This document shows positions 15,608 through 25,354 of a stretch of DNA of 60,200 nt, one piece after another. A model generated the notes under the pieces. That model did not search any database, was not told the origin of the DNA, and worked only from the letters and a program-made list of their open reading frames with translations. Location: positions 1 to 60,200 of the forward strand of contig JAHFEW010000017.1 in the NCBI GenBank assembly GCA_023248215.1, in the 5' to 3' direction. The translations under genes were made by a program, and so were the position numbers. Numbering within the stretch: position 1 is the first letter of the stretch; each line of letters starts with the position of its first letter. The DNA is from Nitrospira sp. GTDB taxonomy: Bacteria; Nitrospirota; Nitrospiria; Nitrospirales; Nitrospiraceae.

Positions 15608-16834
15608 ATGACGTTCCAGGCCCTGCCAAGACATACTTCGCTGTTCCTGATCGGGGATTTGGTTGAAGCCGGGAGTGGCCGTCTTCGCAAGACGGTCGTG
15701 GTGTCCCTGCTCCTGCATCTCTGTCTATTGTCCGTGATTATGGGTGCCAGGTTATTCAAGAAAACAGAACGTCCGATGTCGGCGGTGGAAGTGTCGCTGG
15801 TCAGTCTGCCTGCTGTGGACACGAAGCCAGAGCCCAAGGTCGAAAAGGTTGAGAAAGTGGTCCCGCGGCCGACGCCCAAGCCAGTCCAGCCTGCTCCGAT
15901 TCCCGTTCCTCCCAAGCCGGTGCAGGCGCCGACGCCGCCACCGGTGCAGGCTGCTCCGGCCGTGAAACCGGTTTCTCCTGCTCCCGCTCCTGTGCCTGCG
16001 CCTCGATTGCCGGCTCCAACCTTGACCGCCCCACAGCCTATTCCACAGGCGGCGAAGTCGCCTTCCTCTGCGCCTATCACAAACCGGGCGGATGTGCTTC
16101 GGGATGTGATGAAGGATATCGAGTTGCCGCCGAATGCACCGCAGTATGGTGATCTGGCACCCATGAAGCCGGCCGAGGTGAAACGGACCGCGCAGCCGAA
16201 ACCGGAACGGGCTCCTGAGCGATCTGAGCTGGATGCCATGCTCAAAAGATTGAAGGTTCCTGACATGGCCGCGGCCCCGGTCGAGGCACCACCGGAGGCT
16301 CCGAAACCGAGTGTGGCTCCACCGAAACGCGCGTCCCTGTCGGAAGAAATGAACAGCGATCTTGACCGGGAACTGCAAGACTTGAAAAAGCTACAGACGC
16401 CTCCGCCGGTGAAGTATTCCGAACCGGTGCGAGAGGTCAAACCGATGTTCCGCGAACCGCAACCAACTGCGAGCACACCTCCGGTGACCGCGAGCGTGAC
16501 TCGCACCAAACCCGACACCCGGTTGCGAGTGGCGGGGGTGGCCGGGTCGAACCAGTACCTGGCTCGTGTTCAAGCGAGGATCAGTGGGTTTTGGACGGCC
16601 CCACCGGTCGATCTGTCCGGGAAAGCCTTGACGGTGATGGTGAGATTTCGCTTGGAGCGGGATGGACGGGTCAGTAGTGTGACGATCGAGCAATCGTCCG
16701 GGAACGAGTACTACGATCTGGCAGCGCAGCGAGCCGTGCAGAGTGCGGTTCCCTTGCCGCCCTTCCCGTCCGACCTGACAGACTCGTATTTCGATGCGCA
16801 CTTTACTTTTGCCGTAGGCGAGGCAGCAGGATGA
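15608..16834 (+). CDS. TolA/TonB-type energy transducer
   Basis: A 408-residue protein with one N-terminal membrane helix (KTVVVSLLLHLCLLSVIMGA), then a long Pro/Ala/Lys-rich periplasmic spacer at about 60-300 (many PVPPKPVQAP-type runs), then a C-terminal TonB-like domain (SGKALTVMVRFRLERDGRVS, YYDLAAQRAVQSAVPLPPFP). It occupies the TolA position between tolR and tolB, so TolA function is the best call, but its C-terminus is TonB-type and its spacer is proline-rich rather than the Ala/Lys helix of enterobacterial TolA. It overlaps tolB by four bases. Confidence 0.88.
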   Translation: MTFQALPRHTSLFLIGDLVEAGSGRLRKTVVVSLLLHLCLLSVIMGARLFKKTERPMSAVEVSLVSLPAVDTKPEPKVEKVEKVVPRPTPKPVQPAPIPVPPKPVQAPTPPPVQAAPAVKPVSPAPAPVPAPRLPAPTLTAPQPIPQAAKSPSSAPITNRADVLRDVMKDIELPPNAPQYGDLAPMKPAEVKRTAQPKPERAPERSELDAMLKRLKVPDMAAAPVEAPPEAPKPSVAPPKRASLSEEMNSDLDRELQDLKKLQTPPPVKYSEPVREVKPMFREPQPTASTPPVTASVTRTKPDTRLRVAGVAGSNQYLARVQARISGFWTAPPVDLSGKALTVMVRFRLERDGRVSSVTIEQSSGNEYYDLAAQRAVQSAVPLPPFPSDLTDSYFDAHFTFAVGEAAG

Positions 16835-18162
16835 ATCGGATCATCATCGGTCTTATGATTGCGCTTTGTGTCGTGGTGGGAGCCGGGCTCTTGGGGATTC
16901 TCGATTCCCGCGCGACCGATGTGTTTCTCGAAGCCACCCGGCCGGACTTTCAGAAAATTCCCATCGGCGTCTTCGGCTTTCAAAACGGTGGCGGCCCCGA
17001 ATGGTTGGGCGGGCGTATCGAGGAAGTCCTGAGGGCCGATTTGCAACGGTCCCTGGTGTTTTCGCTGGTGGACCTGCCGGGGATCGGGGTGAAGGCGCGC
17101 GAAGTCACAACAGCCGACAAGGCCGTCTTCAAGCAGGCGGCCGAGAACGGCGTGTCGGTCTTGGTGTGGGGAAAATCCGGCCCGAGGAACGGCAGCGCCG
17201 ACTCCGAACTATCGATGGATGGCTTCGTCTATGACAGTGGCAGCGACGAAGTCGTCGGCGGGAAACGTTATGTCGGATCGACTTCTGTCGTGCGCTTGAT
17301 GGCACATCGGTTTGCCGACGAGTTGGTGTTTCGCTATACGGGAGAGCCTGGCATCGCCCGCACGAAGATTGTGTATGTGGCGGAACACGGTAACGCGCGC
17401 GAACTCTTTGTGATGGACTACGATGGGTACGAGCCCAAACAAATTACGGCTGACGGATTTCTCGATCTGATGCCGCGGTGGTCGCCCGATCGCCGGTTCA
17501 TCGTGTTCACGGCCTATCGGAGCCGGAATACGCAGGACATCGACATCTTGGAACTTGCGACCGGCAAGCGATGGACGCTGGTCTCGATGGCGGGTTTGAA
17601 CATTACTCCCGCCTTGTCGCCGGACGGCAACTTCCTGGCGTTCGCCAGCAGCCAGGATGGCAACTCGGAGATTTATAAACTCGACACGCGGACCAAGGCG
17701 TCGCATCGACTGACGGTGAATCAGGGCGGCGATCTCTCGCCGACCTGGTCGCCCACGGGCCGGGAAATGGCGTTTACGTCTGACCGTGGCGGCGCCCCGC
17801 AGGTGTTTATCATGAGTGCGGATGGGTCGAACGTGCGTCGGTTGACGTACGAAGGTGACTATAATGCTGCGCCGGCCTGGTCGCCGCGCGGGAACTGGAT
17901 CGCCTATGTCTGCCGGACGGCCCAGCGATTGTACAAACTCTGTATCGTGTCCCCGGATGGACAGAAGCGGGTGCAGGTCACGACAGGACCGGGGATCGAT
18001 GACTCCCCCTCCTGGTCGCCCGATGGCCGGCATCTCACCTTCAGTTCGACCGTCGATGGGAAGAGCCATATTTATATGGTGGATACGGACGGGAAAAATG
18101 TGGAGCGCATCACCTTCGGCGGCACTCACAATAGCTCGCCGTCATGGTCACCGGCGCTGTAG
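16831..18162 (+). CDS. tolB: Tol-Pal system beta-propeller protein TolB
   Basis: A 443-residue periplasmic protein, usual TolB length. The signal is the N-terminal IIIGLMIALCVVVGAGLLGI segment. The N-terminal domain (FQKIPIGVFGF) is followed by a six-bladed propeller with repeats such as LMPRWSPDRRFIVFTAYRS, PALSPDGNFLAFASSQDG, PTWSPTGREMAFTSDRGG and PSWSPDGRHLTFSSTVDG. TolB interacts with Pal and TolA. The start overlaps the preceding gene. Confidence 0.96.
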   Translation: MNRIIIGLMIALCVVVGAGLLGILDSRATDVFLEATRPDFQKIPIGVFGFQNGGGPEWLGGRIEEVLRADLQRSLVFSLVDLPGIGVKAREVTTADKAVFKQAAENGVSVLVWGKSGPRNGSADSELSMDGFVYDSGSDEVVGGKRYVGSTSVVRLMAHRFADELVFRYTGEPGIARTKIVYVAEHGNARELFVMDYDGYEPKQITADGFLDLMPRWSPDRRFIVFTAYRSRNTQDIDILELATGKRWTLVSMAGLNITPALSPDGNFLAFASSQDGNSEIYKLDTRTKASHRLTVNQGGDLSPTWSPTGREMAFTSDRGGAPQVFIMSADGSNVRRLTYEGDYNAAPAWSPRGNWIAYVCRTAQRLYKLCIVSPDGQKRVQVTTGPGIDDSPSWSPDGRHLTFSSTVDGKSHIYMVDTDGKNVERITFGGTHNSSPSWSPAL

Positions 18163-18231
18163 GAGCGGCCATCACATAATTGACTGTGTCTACGACATAT
18201 TAACCATTCACTAGCCATGAGGAGTAACGAC

Positions 18232-18987
18232 ATGACGATACGGGTAGCGACAATGGGCCTGACAGTGGTGGTCGGGATGCTGTTGGTCATTCAAGGGGGC
18301 TGTTCGAAAAAGTCGATTCAGTCCGGCGGCGACGCGCAGTCTTCGGACCGCGGCATGGCGAAGTCGGGAGGTCCCGCTCCAAGTGCGATGGGCTCAATGG
18401 GGTCAACCGGCGGATTGGACGCTCCCAGCGCCACGTTCCCGGATTTGTCTCTGTCGAGCAAGCCGCAGGATGAGCTCGAAAGCGGCGGCTTGCGCGGATT
18501 CGACTCGGTGTCCGGCGGCAAGGCCCCATCCGAAGAACGACTCGGTGGCGGGGGCACGATGCTGGCCAAGGTGGAGCCGTCGGAGAGCACCGCGCGTCAG
18601 ATCGAGGACATTCGCCGGGAGCAAGCCAAGGAGCAAGCGGCGTCGGCAGAGGCGGGATTGCGCGATGTATTTTTTGGCTACGATAGCTGGACCATTACTG
18701 AGGAGGGACGGCAATCGTTGACGCAGGACGCCCAGTGGATCAAGGGGAATGCTGGGGCCTTGGTCAAAATCGAAGGTCATTGTGACGAGCGTGGCACGCT
18801 GGCCTACAATTTGGTGCTGGGTGAAAAACGAGCCAAAGCCGTGCGCAACTATCTGGTCGAACTTGGTGTGGGAGCCAACCGGCTGGCGGTGGTGTCCTAC
18901 GGGAAAGAACGCCCCTTCTGTAATGAACGCAATGAAAGCTGCTACCAGCAGAATCGGCGTGGTCACGTGGTTGTCCGATCGAAATAA
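18232..18987 (+). CDS. pal: peptidoglycan-associated lipoprotein Pal
   Basis: A 251-residue lipoprotein; signal with lipobox QGGC near residue 24, a Gly/Ser-rich linker and a C-terminal OmpA-like domain (VFFGYDSWTITEEGRQSL, VKIEGHCDERGTLAYNLVLG, AVVSYGKERPFC). That domain binds peptidoglycan through diaminopimelate. AGGAG at 18219-18224 is placed properly for the ATG at 18232 and lies inside an upstream in-frame ATG (18217), so 18232 is the real start. The linker of about 100 residues is longer than in enterobacterial Pal. Confidence 0.94.
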   Translation: MTIRVATMGLTVVVGMLLVIQGGCSKKSIQSGGDAQSSDRGMAKSGGPAPSAMGSMGSTGGLDAPSATFPDLSLSSKPQDELESGGLRGFDSVSGGKAPSEERLGGGGTMLAKVEPSESTARQIEDIRREQAKEQAASAEAGLRDVFFGYDSWTITEEGRQSLTQDAQWIKGNAGALVKIEGHCDERGTLAYNLVLGEKRAKAVRNYLVELGVGANRLAVVSYGKERPFCNERNESCYQQNRRGHVVVRSK

Positions 18988-19052
18988 CTGTTCGGATCAT
19001 GGACGATGTGACATGATTCTCCGGAACAGACGCCGGTCAAGGGAGACTTGTC

Positions 19053-20756
19053 ATGGATGATGGATGGATTCATCGAACTAAGGTGGTGAACGAACCATCG
19101 ACAGGGGGCCTGGGGGCTTCGAGCGGCCATGGTGAGCGGTGCGGGCTCGGGGTGCTCGCGTTCGTGGCGGCAGGGTTTGCCTTGTTGTCGGGATGTGTGG
19201 CGCAACAGGCTGATCTCAAGCAGACCGAACGGGAACTCCAACGTCGCATCAAGCAAACAACTGAAGAGCAGGCCCAGACCAGGGCTCGACAAAATCAGGA
19301 GATCGTGTCCTTGCGCGAGCAAGACATTCCCTCCTTGCGTGGCGACGTCGATAAAGCCATCCATCGCACACAGAGCCTGGAAGCGCGGCAGGACGACTTG
19401 CTGGCCAAACTGGCCTCTCAAGACTCGAAGCTGAATCAGCGAATGGGTGAGGGCGAGAAACGTTCCCTCGAAGAGAGTAAACGATTGGGGTGGGTCGAAA
19501 AGCAGTTGGTGGACCAAGATGCCATGCTCAAGGGGGAGCGAGACCGGAGTCGGTCCGAACTGGCCTCCGCGACGGCTCGGATGGACCAAGTCACGGCTCA
19601 TATCGACGCCATTCAGAAAAACATGCTGGATGCGGTTCAAAAGACCACGACGGCGCTCGCGCAAAAGGTCGACTCGAGGCTGGAAGAACAGCAGAAGCGG
19701 CTGGATGAACAGCAGAAGCTGGCGCATGCCCTCGAGACTCGGTCACACAATGTGGCGCAGTTGGATGCTCAAAACAAGACGCTCGCGGACCAAGTATCGA
19801 AGCTCAATCAGGCATTGGTCGATTTTAAACAAGCCTTAGGCAGTCTGGGTGAACGGGTCGTGCAGCAGGACCAAACGGTGAAGCATCTTGCGGCCTCGGT
19901 GGAACAAGACACCACCGCCTTGAGCCGACGCACGGATGCCTTGGCTGGGAAGATCGATGCTGATAACAAGGTCACGGCGGACCACCTCAATGAAGTGAAC
20001 CGCAGTGTGGCCTCGGTGGCGAAGGCGTTGGAAAATGCTGGTGGAAAATTTGTGTCTCGCGGGGACGAACAGGAACGTCGCCTCGATGAGACTACGCGTG
20101 AGCTAGCGCATGTTCAGGCTCAAATTCAAACTCTCGACAAGAACCTTGAAAATCAACATGCGTTTCTGAAGCAGGTCGAACAACATCTCTCGGCGCTTCG
20201 CACAAGTGCCTCGCAGCGGACCGAACAGGCATCGGCTGTCGCCGACGTGGCACCGCTTGCACAGACGCATGCGATGCCGGCGCCGGAACCTGTACCCGCC
20301 CCGACCCCGTCTGCGACTCAGTCCAATGGGGTGGGGTCCCGTTCGGAAAACCGCAGCGCCGCCTTAATGGCGGATCGAGAGTCCTATGAACGGACATTGA
20401 CCCGTTTTAAAGAGGGAGATCTGGACGGCGCCCGCCAGGGATTTGGAGAGTTCCTTGTTCAGCATCCCCACTCGGATCTGGCCCCCAATGCGCGGTTTTG
20501 GTTGGGCGAGTCCTACTACGGCAAGAAAGATTACCCGCGTGCGATCGACGCCTACGATCAGGTGCAGTTAAATCATCCCGCCAGCGAAAAGGTGCCGGCT
20601 GCGCTCCTGAAAAAGGGGTATGCCTACTTAGCGTTGAAGGATCGGAAGCGTGCCGCATCGGCGTTGAAACAGGTCATCGACCTGTATCCAAGATCGCCGG
20701 AAGCCAATAAAGCTATCGACAAGCTGAACCAATTAAAGGAGTTGCACGAACGATGA
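19053..20756 (+). CDS. large coiled-coil CpoB/YbgF-like lipoprotein
   Basis: A 567-residue protein. Hydrophobic segment and lipobox (LGVLAFVAAGFALLSGC, cysteine near residue 49) are followed by an exceptionally long coiled coil, about 55-395, with many heptads (TERELQRRIKQTTEEQAQTR, LDEQQKLAHALETRS), then a Pro/Ala linker and C-terminal TPR repeats (about 435-560: SYERTLTRFKEGDLDGARQG, LAPNARFWLGESYYGKKDYP). The C-terminus is that of CpoB/YbgF, which links Tol-Pal constriction to PBP1B. Typical CpoB is about 260 residues. The following gene is a normal-sized second copy. Confidence 0.87.
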   Translation: MDDGWIHRTKVVNEPSTGGLGASSGHGERCGLGVLAFVAAGFALLSGCVAQQADLKQTERELQRRIKQTTEEQAQTRARQNQEIVSLREQDIPSLRGDVDKAIHRTQSLEARQDDLLAKLASQDSKLNQRMGEGEKRSLEESKRLGWVEKQLVDQDAMLKGERDRSRSELASATARMDQVTAHIDAIQKNMLDAVQKTTTALAQKVDSRLEEQQKRLDEQQKLAHALETRSHNVAQLDAQNKTLADQVSKLNQALVDFKQALGSLGERVVQQDQTVKHLAASVEQDTTALSRRTDALAGKIDADNKVTADHLNEVNRSVASVAKALENAGGKFVSRGDEQERRLDETTRELAHVQAQIQTLDKNLENQHAFLKQVEQHLSALRTSASQRTEQASAVADVAPLAQTHAMPAPEPVPAPTPSATQSNGVGSRSENRSAALMADRESYERTLTRFKEGDLDGARQGFGEFLVQHPHSDLAPNARFWLGESYYGKKDYPRAIDAYDQVQLNHPASEKVPAALLKKGYAYLALKDRKRAASALKQVIDLYPRSPEANKAIDKLNQLKELHER

Positions 20757-21532
20757 GGCTCCGACTCGTGGTGTCATTGCAGGTAGCCGCAGCGGTGACC
20801 TGTGGTCTTTTTCTGGCAGGCTGTGCGAAGCATGCCGATTTTTTGGAAATCCGCGACCAAGTGTCGATCATTGCGAAGACGCAGGATCAGGAACAGAAGC
20901 GGTTCGAGGCAATGCAGCGCCGGCTGGAGTCACTCGAACGGGTTCGTGAGCCGGAAGGAGGGAAGCTGCGGCTTGACGATGCGCAGGCGCGACTCCAAAA
21001 ATTAGAGGGACGTCTGGCGAAAATCGAGGAAGCACAACTTGCTCAGGCCGCCTCCATGCGATCGGACCTCGCGATTGCTGAAGCGACTCGCCAAGCACGA
21101 GTAACGAAGCCTGCCGGGCCACTGGATCTGCCGTCGATTGTGCCGGGTGTGCCGTCCATCACCCCGACCTCGGCGTTCAACTTGGCATACAATGACTACC
21201 TCAACGGCAAGTTCGATCTTGCGGTCAGCGGCTTCCAGCGTTTCATTAAGGACTTTCCCTCGACCTCGCTGACGCCCAATGCGCATTATTGGCTGGGTGA
21301 ATCGTATTACGGCCAGAAGGATTATATTCGGGCGATACAGTCCTTCGAGCATGTGGTGAATGAGTATGCGGGAAACGAGAAGGTGCCCGCCGCACTCTTC
21401 AAGCTGGGCTTGTCGGCTGCGGAAACCGGGGATACGGCCAAGTCGCGGAAATATCTCAAGCGGGTCATCGAGGAATACTCCACCTCAGACGAAGCGAAGC
21501 TCGCGAAAGCGAAGATGGCCGAAATTCGATGA
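20753..21532 (+). CDS. cpoB: CpoB/YbgF Tol-Pal associated protein
   Basis: A 259-residue lipoprotein, normal CpoB length. Lipobox LAGC near residue 24, a short coiled coil (EQKRFEAMQRRLESLERVRE) and three C-terminal TPRs (SAFNLAYNDYLNGKFDLAVS, LTPNAHYWLGESYYGQKDYI, VPAALFKLGLSAAETGD). CpoB coordinates outer membrane constriction with peptidoglycan synthesis. It overlaps the stop of the larger CpoB-like gene (ATGA). Having two CpoB-type proteins in tandem is unusual. Confidence 0.92.
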   Translation: MRLRLVVSLQVAAAVTCGLFLAGCAKHADFLEIRDQVSIIAKTQDQEQKRFEAMQRRLESLERVREPEGGKLRLDDAQARLQKLEGRLAKIEEAQLAQAASMRSDLAIAEATRQARVTKPAGPLDLPSIVPGVPSITPTSAFNLAYNDYLNGKFDLAVSGFQRFIKDFPSTSLTPNAHYWLGESYYGQKDYIRAIQSFEHVVNEYAGNEKVPAALFKLGLSAAETGDTAKSRKYLKRVIEEYSTSDEAKLAKAKMAEIR

Positions 21533-21604
21533 CCCTGGATCCGCTGCGTCGTCTCCTCTCCACCGATTCATCCTCGATTCACACCGCAGGGGGCGTTTCC
21601 TCCC

Positions 21605-23404
21605 ATGGACATAGTCAGTAGTTTGGGAAAGATCCAGGTCCTCCCGAACGATGTTATCGGTCGAATCGCGGCGGGGGAAGTCGTAGAACGCCCGGCTGCG
21701 GTCGTGAAGGAACTGGTCGAAAATAGTTTGGACGCCGGCAGTACCGCGATCACCGTCGAGATCAAAGACGGCGGCCTCGGGTCGATTCGCATCACCGACG
21801 ACGGCGAAGGCATGTCGCGCGCCGACGCCTGTTTGGCCTTCGAACGGCATGCCACCAGTAAATTGCAATCCGACCAACAGCTCAGTGCCATTCGGACGAT
21901 GGGGTTTCGCGGGGAGGCGTTACCGAGTATTGCGGCCGTGTCCAAAGTCCGACTGACGACTGTGGCTGGGCAGGAACAAGTGGGGACGCAGCTCTGGCTC
22001 ACGGGGGGGGCGATAAGCCGGATGGATGATGCGGCGGCGATTCCTGGCACGTCGATCGAGGTCTCGGAGCTCTTCTATAACACGCCGGCCCGCAAGAAGT
22101 TTCTCAAGTCGACGACGACCGAGTTTTCCCATATCAGCCACGCGGTGCAGCAGGCCGGCTTAGCCTGGCCGCAGGTGCACGTTCGCCTGATCCACAATGG
22201 GTACGACGTGTTCAATTTTCCCGGCGTGTCCTCGCATCGCGATCGAGTGCTGCAGGTCTATCGCGCGGTATTCGGCGACCGGGCGTTGGCCGTCGAGGCC
22301 GAACGAAACGGTCTGTCCGTCAAGGGGTTCATCATCGACCCGCTGCGAGCACGTGCCGGACGGACTCCACAGGAATTATTCGTCAATCGCCGGCCGATCA
22401 AGAATAGCACCGTGCAACATGCGGTCATCGATGGGTACAGTTCGTTCCTCGCCAAGGGTCATGTTCCGCTCTTTGTGCTCTTTCTCGATGTCGAACCTCA
22501 CCGGGTCGACGTCAACGTGCACCCAACCAAACGAGAGGTACGGTTTGCCGATACGGAACAGGTGCATCAGCTCGTTCGCTCGGCGGTGCGTCATGCGCTC
22601 GGTCGCGCCCAGGTTGAAGCCTCGATGGCCGGTTCCGCCCATGCGCAGATGAGCGGCCACGTCTTATCGGTCGTCCCTTCTCACCGTGAGGGCGGCGCCA
22701 TTGAAGGGGGGGGCGAACAGGACCGACCAATCGTCAGGCCTAACGATCGTGTTGCGTCGACCGCATCGGCCGATAATCAAATCTCCTTTGTCAGGGAGGC
22801 AGTGAGGCCTTACGACTCTCCTGTACCGCTGGACATTTTTCCTCTGGGTCAAATGAGCCGCACGTTTCTGATCGCGCAGGTAGGAACCGAGCTTCAGGTG
22901 ATCGATCAACATACGGCGCATGAGCGGGTGCTGTTTGAACGTTTGTGGCGAGCCTGGCAAGGCCGCAGCCTGCCATCACAACCGCTGTTGTTGCCGGAGC
23001 CATTGGAGTTGCCGGTTCAACAGGCCCTCATTCTCCAGCGCCATCTGGCGGAGTTGGAACGACTCGGATTGCTGATCGAGCCATTCGGGCCTTCGTCGTT
23101 TCTCATCCGCAGTCTGCCGGTCATGTTGGGGGCTACCGATCTGGCCGCGCTCGTGCAAGATCTGATCGATGATCTGGAGCAGTGGGATTCGATCTCCTCA
23201 CTTGAAACGAAGGTGAAGCCCATTCTGGCGTCGCTGGCCTGCCACGGAGCCGTGCGGGCGGGCCGAGCCATGGCGCTTCCCGAGATCAAGCAATTGGTGC
23301 AGGATTGGGTGGCGGAGGGCCTCATCATGACCTGTCCGCACGGCCGCCGCGTGGCGTTCCGTCTGTCGTCCGATGAGCTGGCCCGCATGTTCGACCGCGC
23401 GTAG
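21605..23404 (+). CDS. mutL: DNA mismatch repair protein MutL
   Basis: A 599-residue GHKL ATPase. N-terminal motifs are VVKELVENSLDAGST, DDGEGMSRADAC and GFRGEALPSI; the transducer domain contains FVNRRPIKNS and VNVHPTKREVRF. The C-terminal dimerisation domain has the metal-binding endonuclease motif DQHTAHERVLFE (the family has DQHA at the fourth position, here T) plus the ACHGAVRAG and TCPHGRRV blocks, so MutL is probably a nicking endonuclease as in organisms lacking MutH. TPR/CpoB genes are upstream; miaA follows after 19 bp. Confidence 0.95.
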   Translation: MDIVSSLGKIQVLPNDVIGRIAAGEVVERPAAVVKELVENSLDAGSTAITVEIKDGGLGSIRITDDGEGMSRADACLAFERHATSKLQSDQQLSAIRTMGFRGEALPSIAAVSKVRLTTVAGQEQVGTQLWLTGGAISRMDDAAAIPGTSIEVSELFYNTPARKKFLKSTTTEFSHISHAVQQAGLAWPQVHVRLIHNGYDVFNFPGVSSHRDRVLQVYRAVFGDRALAVEAERNGLSVKGFIIDPLRARAGRTPQELFVNRRPIKNSTVQHAVIDGYSSFLAKGHVPLFVLFLDVEPHRVDVNVHPTKREVRFADTEQVHQLVRSAVRHALGRAQVEASMAGSAHAQMSGHVLSVVPSHREGGAIEGGGEQDRPIVRPNDRVASTASADNQISFVREAVRPYDSPVPLDIFPLGQMSRTFLIAQVGTELQVIDQHTAHERVLFERLWRAWQGRSLPSQPLLLPEPLELPVQQALILQRHLAELERLGLLIEPFGPSSFLIRSLPVMLGATDLAALVQDLIDDLEQWDSISSLETKVKPILASLACHGAVRAGRAMALPEIKQLVQDWVAEGLIMTCPHGRRVAFRLSSDELARMFDRA

Positions 23405-23423
23405 GGAAAGGGAGTGGAACCGC

Positions 23424-24455
23424 ATGGTCCGGCTGTCAGAATCGGTCTTGGCTTCGCGGCCGCTGGTGGTGTTGGTCGGCCCGACGGCGGTGGGAAAAAG
23501 CGAGATCGGACTTCGGCTGGCCTGCGCGCTGGATACGGAGGTGTTGACGGCCGATTCGCGCCAAGTCTATCGCGGGATGGACGTTGCGACCGACAAACCC
23601 ACGCTGGAGCAGCGGAGAAGGGTGCCTCACCGGCTCATCGATCTGGTCGATCCCGATGAGTCCTTCAATGCCGGGGACTATCGTCAACTGGCCCTACGGG
23701 AAATTGAACGGCTCTATGGCGAACGACGGCTGCCTCTGATAGTCGGTGGCACGGGGATGTACGTCCGGACGCTGATCCATGGACTCTGCGACGCCCCGCC
23801 TGCAGATCAGGCCTATCGCGCGTTGTTATTGCAGGAAGCCCGGACGCAAGGACGGCATTTTCTTCACGGTGAACTGAGGCGTATTGACCCCGAACTAGCC
23901 GAGCGGCTCCATCCGCATGACGAGGTCAAGATCGTGCGGGCGCTGGAAGTGCACCATTTATCGGGGCGTCGCTTGTCGGAGATGCAGCGGCAGCATCGTT
24001 TTTCCGAGCAACCCTTCTCACTGTTGATGATCGGGTTGATTCGGGATCGCGAATGCCTGTACCGCAGAATCGACGAGCGAGTGGACGGGATGTTTCAGCG
24101 GGGCGTAGTGGAAGAAACTACACAACTTTTGGCCAAAGGCTATGGGCGGGAGTTAGGTGCCATGAAGGGGTTGGGGTATTGGCAGGTCGCCGGATATCTG
24201 GCGGGCGAATACGACCAGGCCGAAGCGCGTCGCCTCTTGAAGCGTGATACCAGACACTACGCGAAGCGCCAGCTGACGTGGTTTCGGAAGGAGCCAGGCC
24301 TGTGCTGGTGGTCACTCGATGCGCAGGACAATCCGGACGTGGTGGCCGCGCGCCTCTTCGAGACGATTCAGACGTTTCTGAGGGATTTAGATAACCGACG
24401 GCCGGCGACCGGGTCGCCAACGCCGCTCACAATGGAAACGGAATCGACTGCATGA
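23424..24455 (+). CDS. miaA: tRNA dimethylallyltransferase
   Basis: A 343-residue MiaA. It transfers a dimethylallyl group to A37 of tRNAs that read UNN codons. P-loop GPTAVGKSEIG, then DSRQVYRGMDVATDKP, IVGGTGMYVRTLIHGL and GYWQVAGYLAGE; the TRHYAKRQLTWFRK block near the C-terminus is diagnostic. The ATG at 23424 has GGGAG upstream; the longer reading begins inside mutL. It overlaps mtnP by four bases. Confidence 0.95.
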   Translation: MVRLSESVLASRPLVVLVGPTAVGKSEIGLRLACALDTEVLTADSRQVYRGMDVATDKPTLEQRRRVPHRLIDLVDPDESFNAGDYRQLALREIERLYGERRLPLIVGGTGMYVRTLIHGLCDAPPADQAYRALLLQEARTQGRHFLHGELRRIDPELAERLHPHDEVKIVRALEVHHLSGRRLSEMQRQHRFSEQPFSLLMIGLIRDRECLYRRIDERVDGMFQRGVVEETTQLLAKGYGRELGAMKGLGYWQVAGYLAGEYDQAEARRLLKRDTRHYAKRQLTWFRKEPGLCWWSLDAQDNPDVVAARLFETIQTFLRDLDNRRPATGSPTPLTMETESTA

Positions 24456-25351
24456 CAGGATCGAAAAAAACTGCTCAGCCCGCAATCGGCATCATCGGCG
24501 GCAGTGGGTTGTACAACATCGACGGGTTGGAAAAGGTCCGCGAGGTGCGCATCCGCACACCGTTCGGAGCACCCTCGGACGCGCTTGTCATCGGCACGTT
24601 GGGTGGTGTCCGGGTCGCATTTCTCTCTCGGCACGGCCGGGGGCATCGGACCAATCCCAGTAGCATCAATTACCGCGCGAACATCTATGCACTCAAATCG
24701 ATGGGTGTCACGCAAGTGATTTCCGTCAGCGCTGTCGGCAGCATGAAGGAGTCGATTCATCCCGGGGATGTGCTGCTGCCGGATCAGTTCATCGATCTCA
24801 CCAAGCGCCGGATATCGACGTTTTTTGATGAGGGCATCGTGGCGCATGTGGGGTTCGGTGAGCCAGTCTGCCGACTGTTGGCCGACGCGCTGGAACAGGC
24901 GGGGCGGTCCGTGGGGGCGAATCTGCAGAGGGGCGGGACCTATGTCTGTATGGAGGGGCCTCAGTTTTCGACCAAGGCCGAGTCTCGGCTGCATCGTCAG
25001 TGGGGGGTGGATGTGATCGGCATGACCAACATGCCGGAAGCAAAACTCGCCCGTGAGGCGGAACTGTGTTATGCCACGGTGGCGCTGGTGACGGATTACG
25101 ACTGCTGGCATGAGACGGAAGAGGCCGTGACAGTCGAAGCCATTTTAGCCACGCTTCACAAGAACGTCGCACTCGCCAAACAATTGCTGAAGGCTGTCGT
25201 GCCGACGCTGGCACCCGATCGGGCCTGTGAGTGCCAGCAGGCACTCCGGAACGCTATCGTGACGGCCTCGGATCACATTCCGGCTTCGACGAAGCGACGA
25301 TTGAATCTTTTAATTGCTCCCTATGTGCGGACGCGGAAAGGAACCAGGTGA
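24452..25351 (+). CDS. mtnP: S-methyl-5'-thioadenosine phosphorylase
   Basis: A 299-residue PNP/MTAP family enzyme that splits methylthioadenosine to adenine and methylthioribose-1-phosphate in methionine salvage. Motifs: GIIGGSGLYNIDGL, LSRHGRGHRTNPSSINYRAN (phosphate/purine site), VSVSAVGSMKESIHPGD, MEGPQFSTKAESR and GMTNMPEAKLARE. The start overlaps miaA. The PfkB kinase gene follows 3 bp downstream, which hints at a linked nucleoside or sugar salvage role. Confidence 0.94.
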   Translation: MTGSKKTAQPAIGIIGGSGLYNIDGLEKVREVRIRTPFGAPSDALVIGTLGGVRVAFLSRHGRGHRTNPSSINYRANIYALKSMGVTQVISVSAVGSMKESIHPGDVLLPDQFIDLTKRRISTFFDEGIVAHVGFGEPVCRLLADALEQAGRSVGANLQRGGTYVCMEGPQFSTKAESRLHRQWGVDVIGMTNMPEAKLAREAELCYATVALVTDYDCWHETEEAVTVEAILATLHKNVALAKQLLKAVVPTLAPDRACECQQALRNAIVTASDHIPASTKRRLNLLIAPYVRTRKGTR

Positions 25352-25354
25352 GGC

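Noticed and set aside
15535-16518. Long Gly/Ser-rich reading on the minus strand opposite the TolA/TonB-type gene (327 residues).
   Set aside because: It is the antisense of the Pro/Ala-rich spacer, has no ribosome binding site and its composition is explained by the codon bias of the real gene.
17209-18129. Antisense reading of 306 residues inside tolB.
   Set aside because: Low-quality shadow; the plus-strand TolB propeller repeats are unmistakable.
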